A stretch of DNA of 64,000 nt from Thioclava marina (GCF_002020135.1 NZ_MPZS01000001.1:1612001-1676000); one strand, 5' to 3'; positions 24,581 through 35,098 are shown, numbered from the stretch's first letter. The notes: generated by a model from the letters alone, not told the origin. Program-made: numbers and translations.

Positions 24581-24611
24581 AAATCGTGACCCCGCGGCAT
24601 GTCCACGATTT
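24581..24611. promoter_or_regulatory. palindrome upstream of hspQ
   Basis: AAATCGTG (24581-24588) and CACGATTT (24604-24611) form a perfect 8-bp inverted repeat around 15 bases. The match extends by AC/GT with a one-base bulge. It lies in the leader of hspQ and in the region shared with the divergent lipoprotein gene. It could be an operator or a leader hairpin. Confidence 0.4.
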
Positions 24612-24748
24612 CGCCTTATTTTTGCCGGAAACAGATTGTCCGGCTCGGATAGACAGTCACGAATTCCATACCTGTTTGCGGTTTTCGTATCGGCGAAATG
24701 CGCTTAAGATGGCCGCAAACAAGGCCGTCAGAGCAAAGTTGAGCAGTA

Positions 24749-25327
24749 ATGAAAAAATTCCTCGCCCTTGGCGTCGTGCTTCTGATTGCCGCCTGCGGAG
24801 GCGGCCCATCGAAGCCCCCACGCAACCTTGATGACGCGTGTTCGATCATCAAGCAACGTCCTCAGTATTACGCGGCGATGCGCCGTACCGAAGCCCGGTG
24901 GGGCATCCCGGTGGCCGTGCAGATGGCGACGATTCACCAGGAAAGCAAATTCGACGGCAACGCCAAGACGCCGTATCGCTTCGCGCTCGGAATCATCCCG
25001 CTTGGCCGCCAGAGCTCGGCCTATGGTTATAGCCAGGCGCTCGACGGCACCTGGGATGAATATCGCGAGGAAACCCGCAGCTTCGGCGCGAGACGCAATC
25101 GGATTTCGGACGCGACCGATTTCATGGGCTGGTACATGGATGGCAGCTCCGAGCGGCTCGGGATCTCGAAATCCGACGCCCGGAGCCAGTATCTCGCCTA
25201 TCACGAGGGCCGTGGCGGCTTCTCGCGCGGCAGCCACAACTCGAAGCCCTGGCTGCTGGCGGTCGCGAACAGGGTCGCGACGCGCGCGCAGATGTACGAC
25301 ATCCAGCTTGAGACCTGTCGGCGCTGA
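24749..25327 (+). CDS. lytic transglycosylase-like (SLT domain) lipoprotein
   Basis: A 192-residue lipoprotein with the lipobox LLIAACGG (lipidated Cys16). The mature part resembles a lysozyme-like SLT domain: WGIPVAVQMATIHQESKFDG carries the likely catalytic Glu (about residue 65), followed by AYGYSQALDGTWDEY and LAYHEGRGGFSRGSH. Such enzymes cut the glycan strands of peptidoglycan in the periplasm. The stop codon directly abuts that of the convergent lolA gene (TGATCA at 25325-25330). Confidence 0.82.
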   Translation: MKKFLALGVVLLIAACGGGPSKPPRNLDDACSIIKQRPQYYAAMRRTEARWGIPVAVQMATIHQESKFDGNAKTPYRFALGIIPLGRQSSAYGYSQALDGTWDEYREETRSFGARRNRISDATDFMGWYMDGSSERLGISKSDARSQYLAYHEGRGGFSRGSHNSKPWLLAVANRVATRAQMYDIQLETCRR

Positions 25328-25930
25328 TCAGCGCCGCTTGGCCACCTCGGCGTCGATCGAGAACATCAGCTGACTGAAGTTGCCGCCCTTGGTGAGGTTG
25401 TTCAGGATCGTCGTGGTCTTCTGGCCGCTCTCATCGGTGATCACCCATTGGCGCAGCTCTGTCGGGTTGTCGGTGAAGACCAGCTGGATCGTGCCGTATT
25501 CGGGATGTTCGGGATCCTGGGCAGTGACGATGGTCTTGGTGCCATCCGAGCTATGCCCGACGACCATCCCGCTGCGCGACAGGTCGATATTGCGCCCAAG
25601 GATCAGGTTGAGCGGCGTCTTCACCAGCGGATATTGCTCGGGCGGCTGGTTCGATTTCGGATCGAACACCGCAACCCGGTTGGCCGAGGCCAGGACCAGC
25701 GTCGCATCGTTGCTGTATTGGAACCGCGCGCGGCCGGGGCGCTTGATGTAGAGCTTGCCGGTCGAGATCGAACCGTCGGAGTTCACCTGCGTGAAATCCG
25801 CCGACGCCGATTGCAGCGCGTTGAGATAAGCCGAGATCTCGGAAAGCGAGAGCTTGCCGGCCGAAGCCGGAAGCGCGAACGCCACTGCGAAAACGGCGAC
25901 AAGCAGGGTGCGGATCAGTTTCATGGCCAT
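25328..25930 (-). CDS. lolA: outer-membrane lipoprotein carrier protein LolA
   Basis: A 200-residue periplasmic LolA with a signal peptide (KLIRTLLVAVFAVAFALPASA). LolA carries lipoproteins from the LolCDE transporter to the outer membrane. Seen: ISAYLNALQSASADFTQVNSDGSISTGKLYIKRPGRARFQY, given here only as its landmarks, then DRS-like NIDLSRSG and LVFTDNPTELRQWVITDESG. Two starts, 25930 and 25924, fit; AAGGAG lies 11 bases before 25930. It is downstream of ftsK but behind a terminator, so it probably has its own promoter. Confidence 0.9.
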   Translation of the reverse strand: MAMKLIRTLLVAVFAVAFALPASAGKLSLSEISAYLNALQSASADFTQVNSDGSISTGKLYIKRPGRARFQYSNDATLVLASANRVAVFDPKSNQPPEQYPLVKTPLNLILGRNIDLSRSGMVVGHSSDGTKTIVTAQDPEHPEYGTIQLVFTDNPTELRQWVITDESGQKTTTILNNLTKGGNFSQLMFSIDAEVAKRR

Positions 25931-26067
25931 AGATTTAGGCACTCCTTGCGAAAGAGGAAGTCCCGCCGTAACGCGCCACTCGGCCAACGGGTCCATAATG
26001 GGCGCATTTGTGCCGAAGGGGCGATGTCATGCAATAACAGCCTGCTCGTATCGTCTAGCAGGGATGG

Positions 26068-26095
26068 AAAACGCCCCGAGGAGATCCCCCGGGCG
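26068..26095 (-). terminator. rho-independent terminator of ftsK
   Basis: On the minus strand a GC-rich imperfect hairpin (plus coordinates 26072-26095, outer pairs CGCCC with GGGCG) runs into TTTTCC, 30-57 bases after the ftsK stop. Confidence 0.7.
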
Positions 26096-26124
26096 CTGGT
26101 TCCCTGCTCGGTCCGAGCCTGACC

Positions 26125-29100
26125 TTATTGCTCGGGCACGAGGATCTCGCGTTTGCCGACATGGTTGGCGGCCGAGACGACGCCTTCATCCTCCATCTGC
26201 TCCACGAGGCGCGCAGCCTTGTTGTAGCCGATGCCCAGCTTGCGCTGGATGTAGGAGGTCGAGCATTTGCGGTCCTTGATCACGATGCCCACGGCCTGAT
26301 CATAGAGCGCATCCTCGCCATTGGTGTTGCCGCCCGTGTTGAGGCCGAGCACCTGATCGATATCGGATGCAACCTCGTCGTCAGGCCCGTCCACCACGCC
26401 GGACATGTATTCCGGCGGGCCGAAGCTCTTGAGATGGTTGACGATTTCTTCAACTTCCTCATCCGACACGAAGGGGCCGTGACAGCGGGTGATCTTGCCG
26501 CCGCCCGCCATGTAGAGCATGTCGCCCATGCCCAGAAGCTGCTCGGCGCCCTGCTCGCCCAGAATGGTGCGGCTGTCGATCTTCGAGGTGACCTGGAAGG
26601 AGATCCGGGTCGGGAAGTTCGCCTTGATCGTGCCGGTGATGACGTCGACCGAGGGGCGCTGCGTGGCCATGATCAGATGGATCCCCGAGGCGCGCGCCAT
26701 CTGCGCGAGACGCTGGATGCAGGCCTCGATTTCTTTCCCTGCGACCATCATCAGGTCGGCCATCTCGTCGACGATGACGACGATATAGGGGAAGGGTCTG
26801 GGCTGGAATTCTTCCGTCTCGAAGATCGGCTCGCCGGTTTCCTCATCGAAGCCCGTCTGCACCGTGCGCTTGAACATCTCGCCTTTCGCGAGGCTTTCCT
26901 TCACGCGCCCGTTGTAGCCCTCGATGTTGCGCACACCCATCTTGGACATCTTGCGGTAGCGCTCTTCCATCTCCGAGACGACCCACTTCAGCGCCACGAC
27001 CGCTTTCTTCGGGTCGGTCACAACCGGGCTCAGAAGATGCGGGATGCCGTCATAGACCGACAGTTCCAGCATCTTCGGGTCGATCATGATCAGACGGCAC
27101 TCTTCCGGCGTCAGACGGTAGAGCAGCGACAGGATCATCGTGTTGATCGCCACCGATTTACCAGAGCCGGTCGTCCCCGCGATCAGCAGGTGAGGCATCT
27201 TGGCGAGGTTCGTCACGATCGGCTCGCCGCCGATCGTCTTGCCGAGCGCGAGCGGCAATTTCATGTTCGTGTCGCCGAAATCGCGCGCCGAGAGAATCTC
27301 GCGCAGCACAACCTTTTCGCGGTGGTCGTTGGGCAATTCGATCCCGATCACCGAGCGGCCCGGCACGGTCGAGACGCGCGCGGAAAGCGCCGACATCGAG
27401 CGCGCGATATCATCGGCCAGACCGATCACGCGCGAGGCTTTCAGACCCGGCGCGGGCTCCAGTTCGTACATCGTGACCACCGGACCGGGGCGGACCGAAA
27501 CGATCTCGCCCTTCACCCCGTAATCGTCGAGCACGGTTTCGAGCATCCGGGCATTTTCCTCGAGCGCCTCGTCGGAGAGCTGGTGACGCTGGATGGTCAT
27601 CGGGTTGGTCAGCAGCGAGAGCGGCGGCGGCTCGTAGGGTGCGGCTTTGGGCGTCTCGAAGGAGAGTTTCGGCTGGGCCTCTTCGATCGCACGGCGCGAA
27701 GGGGTGATCGGCTTCTTCGCCGGCTGCACGACGCGCTTGGCCTCGCTCGACTGCTTGATGACCTGACGGTCGAGCCCGCGCGCGGCCGCGGGGATCTCGG
27801 GAACGGTATCTTCCTCGACCCATTGCGGCGCACCGGTTTCGTCAAAGGAGTCGGGCTCACCGGCATAGAAATGATCGGTGTGCATCTCCAACGGATCGTC
27901 CTCGACCCCGTCGAACCCCTGATATTCGGGATGGGTCCAATCCCAGCCGTCATCGTTTTGCGACTCGAGCGCGATCTGCTGCGCAGCAGTCAGCTGCGGC
28001 TCTTCGATGCCTTCGAATTGGGTAACATAGGCTTCGGGCATCGGCGCGGGTTCGGGCGCGGAAGCTGTGGCGCGCGGCATGAAGCGGGGCTTGGCATGGA
28101 GCGGCGGTTCCGCGCGCAGCTGGGGCTCCGCCCGCAGCGGCGGTTCGTTGTGAACCACTTGCGGCTGGCGCGGCGCGCGCGCGAGGCGCTTGGCCACCGC
28201 GGCCAGAACCGAAGCCGGAGCGCGCGGGGCCTCCACTTCGGGCGTGGTAAAGTTCTCGGGCGCATCATACGCGACGAGCGACGGCTCTTCGGGCGCATAG
28301 TCGGGCGCGATCGGCGCAGCCTTGCGGCTTTGCACTGCCTGCGCGATTCGGGCGCGAATGCGATCCTCGCTCGGCGTATTCTGCTCGGCCCAGTCGGGTT
28401 CGATTTCGAACAGTTCGGGCGTGGGATCATACGCGTCATATTCGGGCTCGAGCGGGCGGCGGATGCGCGACAGGAGCGACGGCCGTGCGCTTGGTGCGGG
28501 TTCCACCTCGGGCGCCCAGCCGGCGGCCATCGCCTGCTGCTCTTCCCATGCGGCAAGCTCCGCGGCACGTTCGGCCGCCTCAGCGCGGCGTTGCCGTGCC
28601 CGCTCGGCAGCAGCCCTCGCGCCGCTCACCGAGGCCGAGGCCCCCTTGCCCAGAAGGTTCGAAATCCCGACATAGGCCGCGACCGTACCCAGCCACATGA
28701 AGCGTGTGATCGCGCGCAACTCGGGCTTGGTGAACCCCAGAACGAAACCCGCCATCGCGAGCATCGCCACAGCGAGCACCAGCGAGAGCAGCTTCAGCCC
28801 GACCGTCCCGGAAACCGGCACGATCCCCAGAAGCGTGCCCGCGATCATGTCACCGAAATGCCCGCCAAGACCGAAGGCCTGTCCCCACTGATCGTCTGGC
28901 ACCAGAAGCGCGGCATAGACAGCCGCGACTGCCACCGCGATCGGGAAGAAGATGATCCGTCCGGCCAGACGCTCCTCGCCGCGATGGGTGATCATCCGCG
29001 CGCCCCAGGTCAGAAGGGCCGCAGGCAGAAGCCAGGCTCCGTGCCCGACGATCACGAAGAGCGGCGAAGCGATCCCGGCCCCGATCCGGCCCAGCCAGTT

Positions 29101-29289
29101 CTGCACCGGCTCGTCGGAGGCGGCCATCCAGCTCGGATCCTCGGGGTGATAGGAAAACAGCATCATCGAGGCGAGAACGCCAAGCAGGACGAGAAGCCCG
29201 CCCACCAGCTCCTTGCCACGGCGTTCAAGGACCGCCTGCGTGTCCTGATCGAAAAGCGGGTCGCGCTGTCGTGCCTGATAAGATGCCAT
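26125..29289 (-). CDS. ftsK: DNA translocase FtsK
   Basis: A 1054-residue septal DNA pump that clears and aligns chromosome ends at division and activates XerCD. Layout: four to five N-terminal membrane segments (about residues 28-195), a long acidic, Pro-rich linker (about 215-560), the RecA-like motor with Walker [11 protein letters not shown] (about 702-711) and [14 protein letters not shown] as Walker B, and a C-terminal winged-helix gamma domain (about 985-1054, [22 protein letters not shown]). The length is usual for alphaproteobacteria. It starts 12 bases after the aminotransferase stop, so it may be co-transcribed with it. Confidence 0.96.
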   Translation of the reverse strand: MASYQARQRDPLFDQDTQAVLERRGKELVGGLLVLLGVLASMMLFSYHPEDPSWMAASDEPVQNWLGRIGAGIASPLFVIVGHGAWLLPAALLTWGARMITHRGEERLAGRIIFFPIAVAVAAVYAALLVPDDQWGQAFGLGGHFGDMIAGTLLGIVPVSGTVGLKLLSLVLAVAMLAMAGFVLGFTKPELRAITRFMWLGTVAAYVGISNLLGKGASASVSGARAAAERARQRRAEAAERAAELAAWEEQQAMAAGWAPEVEPAPSARPSLLSRIRRPLEPEYDAYDPTPELFEIEPDWAEQNTPSEDRIRARIAQAVQSRKAAPIAPDYAPEEPSLVAYDAPENFTTPEVEAPRAPASVLAAVAKRLARAPRQPQVVHNEPPLRAEPQLRAEPPLHAKPRFMPRATASAPEPAPMPEAYVTQFEGIEEPQLTAAQQIALESQNDDGWDWTHPEYQGFDGVEDDPLEMHTDHFYAGEPDSFDETGAPQWVEEDTVPEIPAAARGLDRQVIKQSSEAKRVVQPAKKPITPSRRAIEEAQPKLSFETPKAAPYEPPPLSLLTNPMTIQRHQLSDEALEENARMLETVLDDYGVKGEIVSVRPGPVVTMYELEPAPGLKASRVIGLADDIARSMSALSARVSTVPGRSVIGIELPNDHREKVVLREILSARDFGDTNMKLPLALGKTIGGEPIVTNLAKMPHLLIAGTTGSGKSVAINTMILSLLYRLTPEECRLIMIDPKMLELSVYDGIPHLLSPVVTDPKKAVVALKWVVSEMEERYRKMSKMGVRNIEGYNGRVKESLAKGEMFKRTVQTGFDEETGEPIFETEEFQPRPFPYIVVIVDEMADLMMVAGKEIEACIQRLAQMARASGIHLIMATQRPSVDVITGTIKANFPTRISFQVTSKIDSRTILGEQGAEQLLGMGDMLYMAGGGKITRCHGPFVSDEEVEEIVNHLKSFGPPEYMSGVVDGPDDEVASDIDQVLGLNTGGNTNGEDALYDQAVGIVIKDRKCSTSYIQRKLGIGYNKAARLVEQMEDEGVVSAANHVGKREILVPEQ

Positions 29290-29301
29290 AACCTACCGTC
29301 C

Positions 29302-30480
29302 TCAACCGTAAATGCAGTCGCGAAGCTGGATCAGCGCCCGCTGCGTTTCTTCTCTTGGGGCGACCAGGGCCACCCGGATGAATCCCTTGCCGGGATTGTC
29401 CCCACTCACCTCACGCGCCAGATAGGCGCCCGGCAGTACCCTGATCCCGGTCTCTTGCCAGAGTTTCAGGGCAGCCGTCTCTCCGTCTTCCACCGGCAGC
29501 CACAGGAAGAACCCGCCTTGCGGCAACCGGAAGCTGTTCACACCGGCAAAGATCCGGCCGGCATCTTCGTATTTCTCCGCATAGAGGCGGCGGTTTTCCT
29601 CGACATGGGCTTCATCTGCCCAGGCGCGCTCGGCCACGCGTTGCAGCGGCTGGGGCAGCGGCGCGCCGGAATAGGCGCGCAGACGACGGATATGCTTTAT
29701 GCTTTGCGGCCCTGCGGCCAGAAAACCCGAGCGCAGCCCGGGGAGGTTCGAACGCTTCGAGAGCGAATGGAAGATCACCACGCGCTCCGGGTCGATCCCC
29801 TCTTCCTCGGCTACCTGAGCGGCGCCCGGCGGAGGCGCCTCGCGCCAGATCTCGGAATAGCACTCATCCGCGAAGACGACGAAATCGTGCTTCTCGGCCA
29901 GATGCAGCAGCTCGGCGAGATACTCGCGCGAGGCAACCGCACCCTGAGGATTCGACGGCGAGCAAAGATAGGCGATCGACACGCGGTCCAGGATCTCGGG
30001 CGCAAGGCCCGCGTAATCGGGCAGGAAACCGGTCTCGGCCCCTGCGGGCACGAAAACGGGTTCGGCACCCACGGCAGCGGTGGCCACCGCATAAACCTGA
30101 TAGAACGGGTTCGGGATCAGGATCACCGGCTTGCGGCCCCGCTTCTCCTCGGGGCTCAGCGCCATCGCGGCATTGTAGAGCCCTTCGCGCGTGCCGTTGA
30201 GCGCCATGATCCGCTCCGGCCCGATCTCGACATCGAATCGCCGCCGCAACCAACCCGAGATCGCGTCGAGAAGTTCGGGCGTTCCGTCATTGGCCGGATA
30301 TTTTGCAAATTCGCCAAGATGTTGAGCGATCACTTCGCCAACGAAACCGGGCATCGCATGGCGCGGCTCGCCGATGGACATCGACAGAACCTCGCCACCC
30401 GGTTCATGCGAATCGAGCAACGCCCGCAGCCGCGGGAATGCGTATTCGGGCAGGTTCGAAAACCGCTCGGGAAAGTCCAT
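29302..30480 (-). CDS. class I/II aminotransferase, DapC-like
   Basis: A 392-residue PLP-dependent aminotransferase. Seen: YPANDGTPELLDAISGWLRRR (substrate region, from about residue 61), YLCSPSNPQGAV (Asn of the PLP site, about 170-181), FADECYSEIW and the PLP-lysine motif HSLSKRSNLPGLRSGF (about 238-253). The pattern fits the succinyldiaminopimelate aminotransferase (DapC) group. With dapE and dapB in the same window this is plausible, but specificity within this family cannot be read from sequence alone. It lies directly upstream of ftsK. Confidence 0.82.
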   Translation of the reverse strand: MDFPERFSNLPEYAFPRLRALLDSHEPGGEVLSMSIGEPRHAMPGFVGEVIAQHLGEFAKYPANDGTPELLDAISGWLRRRFDVEIGPERIMALNGTREGLYNAAMALSPEEKRGRKPVILIPNPFYQVYAVATAAVGAEPVFVPAGAETGFLPDYAGLAPEILDRVSIAYLCSPSNPQGAVASREYLAELLHLAEKHDFVVFADECYSEIWREAPPPGAAQVAEEEGIDPERVVIFHSLSKRSNLPGLRSGFLAAGPQSIKHIRRLRAYSGAPLPQPLQRVAERAWADEAHVEENRRLYAEKYEDAGRIFAGVNSFRLPQGGFFLWLPVEDGETAALKLWQETGIRVLPGAYLAREVSGDNPGKGFIRVALVAPREETQRALIQLRDCIYG

Positions 30481-30601
30481 CTGTGCCTCATCGAATGGGG
30501 TCTATTTCGCCCCTTATTGAGAATGAGGTTACAAAAGCCGCGCGGTTTCGTCCAGAAAAAGACTGAGTCCAGAGCGGGTTGACGTCGCAAAATGTGACTT
30601 T

Positions 30602-31918
30602 TCAGGCAAGCGCCCGTTCCGCCGCCATCCCGAGTCGCAGCAGACGATCCTCCTGCATCGGCGCAGCCATCAACGAGATCCCGCAAGATGGCACGCCGGT
30701 CGGCAGGGTCAGAACGCAGAGGCCAAGGATGTTGCCGATCCGGGTATTGCGTAGCGCGAGCAGGTTCTCGCTCTCGAAATAGGCCTTGTCGGTGAGCAGG
30801 CGCTGCGCGTCGGGCGGCTCGATCGGCGCGGTCGCGACAAGCACAGCGTCATATTCCGCCGTGGCTTCCAGATATTGCGCGCGATACTCGGCCAGCGCAT
30901 GCCAGCCAGCCACGTATTCCGAGGCCAGCACATCTCGCCCGGTACGAAACCGGTCGCGGATCACCGGATACATCTTCTCGGGCGCGGCCTCGATCACGTG
31001 CTTCCACTCGCCATAGGCCTCGGGCGCGAACAGGATGCCAGAGAGCTCCATCGCAGGGCGCACCATCGGCAGACCGCGTCGCTCGATCACCGCACCGGCT
31101 TTTGCAAGCCGATCGACGGCGCCCTCGAACCCTTGCACCGGCTTTTCGCGCGCACCCTCGAAGGGCAGCCCTTCGAGCACCAGAAGCCGCGTTCCCGCAA
31201 GGCTCGCCTCGCGCAGATCGGGCACCGCGCGCCCCTCGAGCAGGGCCAGCACATGGGCGCAATCTTCGACATTGCGCGCCAGAGGCCCGACCGTGTCGAA
31301 AGACCGGCAGAGCGGGACAACACCCTTTGTCGTCACCCGGCCATGCGTCGTCTTGAGCCCCACCAGATCGTTCCAGGCGGAGGGGATGCGCACCGACCCG
31401 CCCGTATCCGACCCGACCGCCGCTGCCGCCAGCCCACGCGCGACCGACAGCGCCGCGCCCGAGCTAGAGCCCCCCGGCGCCAGCTTGGGGTCACGGATAT
31501 TCGGCGGGGTCGCGGTCATCGGATTGATGCCAAGTCCCGAAAAAGCCAGTTCGGTCATATGCGTCTTGCCAAGGCAGACCGCGCCACCCAGCGTCGCCTG
31601 TACCAGCACCTCGGCATCGGCGTCGGGCACCCGGCCATGCAGCAACCTCGACCCGGCCTCCGTGGCCACGCCTGCCGTATCGAAAAGATCCTTCCACGAC
31701 AGCGACACCCCGTCGAGCGATCCGCGGCGTCGCCCCTGTTTGGCCCGCTGATGGGCGGCCATCGCCTCGTCACGGGCGCGTTCCGGCGTCAAGCGCGCAT
31801 AGATGTCGCCGACGTCCCGCGCGGCCTCGAGATAGGCCTCGGCCAGCTCGACCGGATCAAGCTCGCCCGCCGCAATCGCCCGTCCCTGTTCGGCTGCACC
31901 CGCCAGACGCCATTCCAT
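30602..31918 (-). CDS. amidase-signature family hydrolase
   Basis: A 438-residue amidase. The Ser-cisSer-Lys triad is visible: Lys in VSLSWKDLFDTAG (about residues 71-83), and the Gly/Ser loop GGSSSGAALSVARGLAAAAVG then SDTGGSVRIPSAW (about 148-182) with the nucleophilic Ser. It could act on amino-acid amides, nitrile-derived amides or other substrates. It is not GatA by context, because no gatB/gatC lies nearby. It is divergent from the UbiH-like gene and 121 bases upstream of the aminotransferase. Confidence 0.85.
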   Translation of the reverse strand: MEWRLAGAAEQGRAIAAGELDPVELAEAYLEAARDVGDIYARLTPERARDEAMAAHQRAKQGRRRGSLDGVSLSWKDLFDTAGVATEAGSRLLHGRVPDADAEVLVQATLGGAVCLGKTHMTELAFSGLGINPMTATPPNIRDPKLAPGGSSSGAALSVARGLAAAAVGSDTGGSVRIPSAWNDLVGLKTTHGRVTTKGVVPLCRSFDTVGPLARNVEDCAHVLALLEGRAVPDLREASLAGTRLLVLEGLPFEGAREKPVQGFEGAVDRLAKAGAVIERRGLPMVRPAMELSGILFAPEAYGEWKHVIEAAPEKMYPVIRDRFRTGRDVLASEYVAGWHALAEYRAQYLEATAEYDAVLVATAPIEPPDAQRLLTDKAYFESENLLALRNTRIGNILGLCVLTLPTGVPSCGISLMAAPMQEDRLLRLGMAAERALA

Positions 31919-32000
31919 CGCTTACTCCATCGCCGTTTTCGTCACGCTAGCGACAGTCCCGCGCATGGACAATCCCGGTTGCCGCGCCATAGTAGGCGCC

Positions 32001-33227
32001 ATGAAACACGATTCCGATGTCATCATCGCCGGGGGCGGTCTCAATGGCCCCGCTCTGGCCCTCGCGCTGGCCTCGGCCGGGCTCTCCGTCACGCTGGTCG
32101 ATGCTGCCCCGGCCCGACAGCGAGCCACCGATACGTTCGACGGGCGCGCCTATGCGCTCGCCATCGCCTCGCAGAAACTGCTCGCGGCAATCGGCGTCTG
32201 GGAGCCGCTGGCCGACCAGGCCCAGCCGATGATGGAGGTGAAGGCGATGGACGGCCATGCGGGCGAAGGCCCCGCGCTGTTCTTCCTGCATTTCGACTCG
32301 CGCGAGCTGGACCAGTCGCCAGTCGGCTACATGTTGGAAGATCGTTTTCTCTATCGCGCCTTCCTCGACGCGATGGAGGCCAGCGACAAGATCACCCTGC
32401 TGCATCAGACGCAGGTCGTGGGCCAGGAGGTCCAGCCCGGCGGCGTCCTGGTGACGCTTTCGGACGGCAAGACGCTGTGCGCAAAGCTGCTGGTCGGCGC
32501 CGATGGCCGCCGCTCGGGCGTGGCCGAGCGCGCGGGCATCACCCGCGAGGGCTGGGGCTATGGTCAGACCGCGCTTGTCGCCGCGATCGAGCACGAGAAA
32601 CCGCATGACGGGATCGCCTACCAGTTCTTCATGCCGACCGGCCCGCTGGCGATCCTGCCGCTCAAGGGCAACCGCTCCTCGATCGTATGGAGCGAGACGG
32701 ACGAAAACGCGAAGACAATCTCGGCCCTGAACGACGAGGATTTCCTCGCCGTTCTGCGCCCGCGCTTCGGGGATTTCCTCGGACCGATCAAACTCGCAGG
32801 CCCACGCTTTTCCTACCCGCTGAACCTGACGCTGGCGAAAGCCTATGCCGCAGAGCGCGTGGCGCTGGTGGGCGACGCGGCACATGGCGTGCACCCGATC
32901 GCGGGTCAGGGCCTGAACCTCGGATTGCGGGATGTGGCCGCCCTTGCGGAAGTCGTGGTGGAAGCAATGCGACGCGGCGAAGACATTGGCGCGCAGGATG
33001 TGCTCGAGCGTTACCAGGGATGGCGACGCTTCGATTCCACTTCGCTCGCGCTTGGCATGGATACGGTCAACAAGCTCTTCTCGAACGACAACCCGCTTTT
33101 GAAGGCCGGCCGCGATCTCGGGATGGGTCTGGTTCAGGCGATCCCCGGACTACGCCGGGGCTTCATGCGGCAGGCCGCAGGCCTGTCAGGCCCCCTGCCC
33201 CGCCTGCTGCAGGGCCGCGCGCTTTAA
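32001..33227 (+). CDS. UbiH/UbiF/COQ6 family FAD-dependent hydroxylase
   Basis: A 408-residue flavoprotein monooxygenase of ubiquinone biosynthesis. Seen: the FAD site [19 protein letters not shown] (residues 6-24), [19 protein letters not shown] (DG motif, about 164-182) and [25 protein letters not shown], the GD motif, near 285-309. Members hydroxylate the quinone ring at C5, C6 or C1. In alphaproteobacteria one enzyme often serves more than one position, so I do not assign a symbol. The ATG at 32001 gives the usual short N terminus. The stop overlaps Trm112 (TTAA at 33224-33227). Confidence 0.9.
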   Translation: MKHDSDVIIAGGGLNGPALALALASAGLSVTLVDAAPARQRATDTFDGRAYALAIASQKLLAAIGVWEPLADQAQPMMEVKAMDGHAGEGPALFFLHFDSRELDQSPVGYMLEDRFLYRAFLDAMEASDKITLLHQTQVVGQEVQPGGVLVTLSDGKTLCAKLLVGADGRRSGVAERAGITREGWGYGQTALVAAIEHEKPHDGIAYQFFMPTGPLAILPLKGNRSSIVWSETDENAKTISALNDEDFLAVLRPRFGDFLGPIKLAGPRFSYPLNLTLAKAYAAERVALVGDAAHGVHPIAGQGLNLGLRDVAALAEVVVEAMRRGEDIGAQDVLERYQGWRRFDSTSLALGMDTVNKLFSNDNPLLKAGRDLGMGLVQAIPGLRRGFMRQAAGLSGPLPRLLQGRAL

Positions 33228-33424
33228 TCGTCCAGACGCCGCGCCTCATCCACGAGAAGGATCGGTATCCCGCCGCGGATCGGGAAAGCGAGCTTGGCCG
33301 GCTGCGAGATCAGCTCCTGCTTTTCGGCGTCGTATTTGAGCACCGCATGGGTGAGCGGGCAGACCAGAGCTTCGAGCATGTGCCGGTCGAACAGTTGCTT
33401 TTCCGCCGGAGCCTCGTCACTCAT
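33224..33424 (-). CDS. Trm112 family protein
   Basis: A 66-residue Trm112-like protein. [16 protein letters not shown] (residues 18-33) and [20 protein letters not shown] are the family hallmarks. Eukaryotic and archaeal Trm112 activates methyltransferases; bacterial copies such as YcaR are poorly known. Only one Cys is present, so the zinc site of larger relatives is absent. The ATG overlaps the stop of the upstream Lon-domain gene (ATGA). Confidence 0.87.
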   Translation of the reverse strand: MSDEAPAEKQLFDRHMLEALVCPLTHAVLKYDAEKQELISQPAKLAFPIRGGIPILLVDEARRLDD

Positions 33425-34059
33425 TGCAGCCTCTCCTCTCCGCCGCCATGCAGCGCGTATTCGATCAGTGTCACCAGCGTCTCACGCCGGGTCGCAAGGC
33501 ACGGCGCCTCCAGAAGCGCCTGCTTGTCCTCGGGTTCGAGCGGCAGCAACATCCCGAGCGAGTTGATCAGCAACTCGTCATCAGCATCCTTGAGCGTCTC
33601 CCAATCGGTATCAAGCCCCTGCGCGTGAAAGAACTTCGACAGCAGGTCCAGGAACTGGTCGCGATTGAAGGCAGTGTCGTGCTCGACCGGCCCCAGATCG
33701 CGCTCGAACCCGTCCCAGCTCACCTCGGCACGGATATAGGGCGTGAACCCTTCGATCTGCCGCCGCAGACGGAAGCGCGAAATCCCCGAAAGGGTGATCA
33801 TGTAGCGCCCGTCCTCGGTCTCGGAGAACCCGGTCAGACGGCCCGCACAACCGATCGCATTGAGATGGCTCTGCCCCTCCGGACCCTTGAGCGGCTGGAT
33901 CATCCCGATCAGCCGCGTCTTGGTCTTCATGCAATCCTCGATCATCTGCAGGTAGCGTGGCTCGAAGATATGCAGGGGCAGCCGCGCCCGGGGCAGCAGC
34001 AATGCGCCGGGCAGCGGAAAGAGCGGGATCGTATCTGGCAGGTCGCCTTGCTTCATCAT
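33421..34059 (-). CDS. Lon N-terminal (substrate-binding) domain protein
   Basis: A 212-residue protein consisting of a Lon substrate-binding (LAN) domain only: [30 protein letters not shown] at the start (landmarks PLFPLPG and HIFEPRY), [17 protein letters not shown], and a helical C-terminal half. It lacks the AAA+ and Ser-Lys protease parts of Lon. Such stand-alone domains are common in alphaproteobacteria; function is unknown. Start choice is uncertain: ATGs at 34059 and 34056 are adjacent and no strong Shine-Dalgarno is seen. It follows the thioredoxin-TPR gene by 27 bases and overlaps Trm112. Confidence 0.85.
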   Translation of the reverse strand: MMKQGDLPDTIPLFPLPGALLLPRARLPLHIFEPRYLQMIEDCMKTKTRLIGMIQPLKGPEGQSHLNAIGCAGRLTGFSETEDGRYMITLSGISRFRLRRQIEGFTPYIRAEVSWDGFERDLGPVEHDTAFNRDQFLDLLSKFFHAQGLDTDWETLKDADDELLINSLGMLLPLEPEDKQALLEAPCLATRRETLVTLIEYALHGGGEERLQ

Positions 34060-34086
34060 GCGCAAGGAACTAGCGCGTCCCAACGC

Positions 34087-35004
34087 TCAGGCAAATATCA
34101 TAGAGGACAGCTTGCGGCGACCTTTTGCCACAACCGGATCGGTCGGCTTGAGCGCATCGAAGATCGTGAAGAGCTGAGTCTTCGCCGCACCGTCATTCCA
34201 CTCGCGGTCACGGCGGAACAGCTCGAGCAGTTGATCGACCGCCTCTTCGGCTTCGCCCGCCGCATATAGAGCCTGCGCATAGTCGAAACGCGCCTGATGA
34301 TCGTTCGGATCGGCCTCGACCTTGGCCTTGAGATCGTCGGCAGGGCCTGCCGATTGCGCCTGCTTGGCAAGATCCAGCTGCGCGCGCGCGGCCTCGATCG
34401 GTGCGGTATCCGCGAGCTTCGCCGGAACCGCGGCCAGCGCCGCCTCCGCCGCATCGAGATCGCCCAGAGCGATGCGCGCGCGGATCAGACCGCCATGCGC
34501 CTCGGCCAGTTCGGGATCCTCTTCCAGAATCGCGGCAAAGGTCTCTGCCGCATCTTCGGCCGCGCCTTCGCCCAGCATCGCCTCGGCCGCCTCGACCGCT
34601 TCCGACAACCCGCCATCGGCTGAACCGCCCGCCGCTTCGATCAGCTTTTCGACGAATTTCTTGATTTCCGAGCCGGGCAGCGCCCCCTGGAAGCCGTCGA
34701 TCGGCTGACCTTGCCAGAAGGCGTAAACGGTCGGGATCGACTGAATGCGCAGCTGACCCGCGATCATCTGGTTCTCGTCGACATTGACCTTTGCCATCAC
34801 GACCGCGCCCTTCGCGGCCTCGACCTCGGCTTCGAGCGCCGGGCCAAGCTGACGACAAGGGCCACACCAGGGCGCCCAGAAATCGACGATGACCGGCACT
34901 TCTTGCGATTTCTCGATCACCTCGGCCATGAAGTTGGCCTCGTTCACGTCCTTGACGTAGTCGCCTTTCGGCGCGGCATTCGCGTTTCCACCAAGTTCCA
35001 GCAT
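34087..35004 (-). CDS. CnoX/YbbN-type thioredoxin-TPR protein
   Basis: A 305-residue protein with an N-terminal thioredoxin domain (WAPWCGPCRQLG, redox Cys47 and Cys50) and a C-terminal TPR region of about 170 residues. This is the YbbN/CnoX layout, a chaperone-linked redox protein that protects substrates from over-oxidation. E. coli CnoX has a SxxC site instead, whereas this protein keeps the full CGPC, so oxidoreductase activity is expected. GGGAGA precedes the ATG. Lon-domain and Trm112 genes follow in the same direction, probably as one operon. Confidence 0.88.
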   Translation of the reverse strand: MLELGGNANAAPKGDYVKDVNEANFMAEVIEKSQEVPVIVDFWAPWCGPCRQLGPALEAEVEAAKGAVVMAKVNVDENQMIAGQLRIQSIPTVYAFWQGQPIDGFQGALPGSEIKKFVEKLIEAAGGSADGGLSEAVEAAEAMLGEGAAEDAAETFAAILEEDPELAEAHGGLIRARIALGDLDAAEAALAAVPAKLADTAPIEAARAQLDLAKQAQSAGPADDLKAKVEADPNDHQARFDYAQALYAAGEAEEAVDQLLELFRRDREWNDGAAKTQLFTIFDALKPTDPVVAKGRRKLSSMIFA

Positions 35005-35098
35005 GTCTGTCTCCCGATATTGCGGAGGATTTAATCCCTATATGGACCCGGACGCACGAAACGCAAACCCGTTTCCGCGCGGCGTGGCGCCGCAAGCC

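Noticed and set aside
26128-30582. Very long open frame on the plus strand across ftsK and the aminotransferase gene
   Set aside because: It is the antisense shadow of two well-supported genes. Its translation is His/Arg-rich and low in complexity, as expected for an opposite frame in GC-rich DNA, and it shows no recognisable domain.
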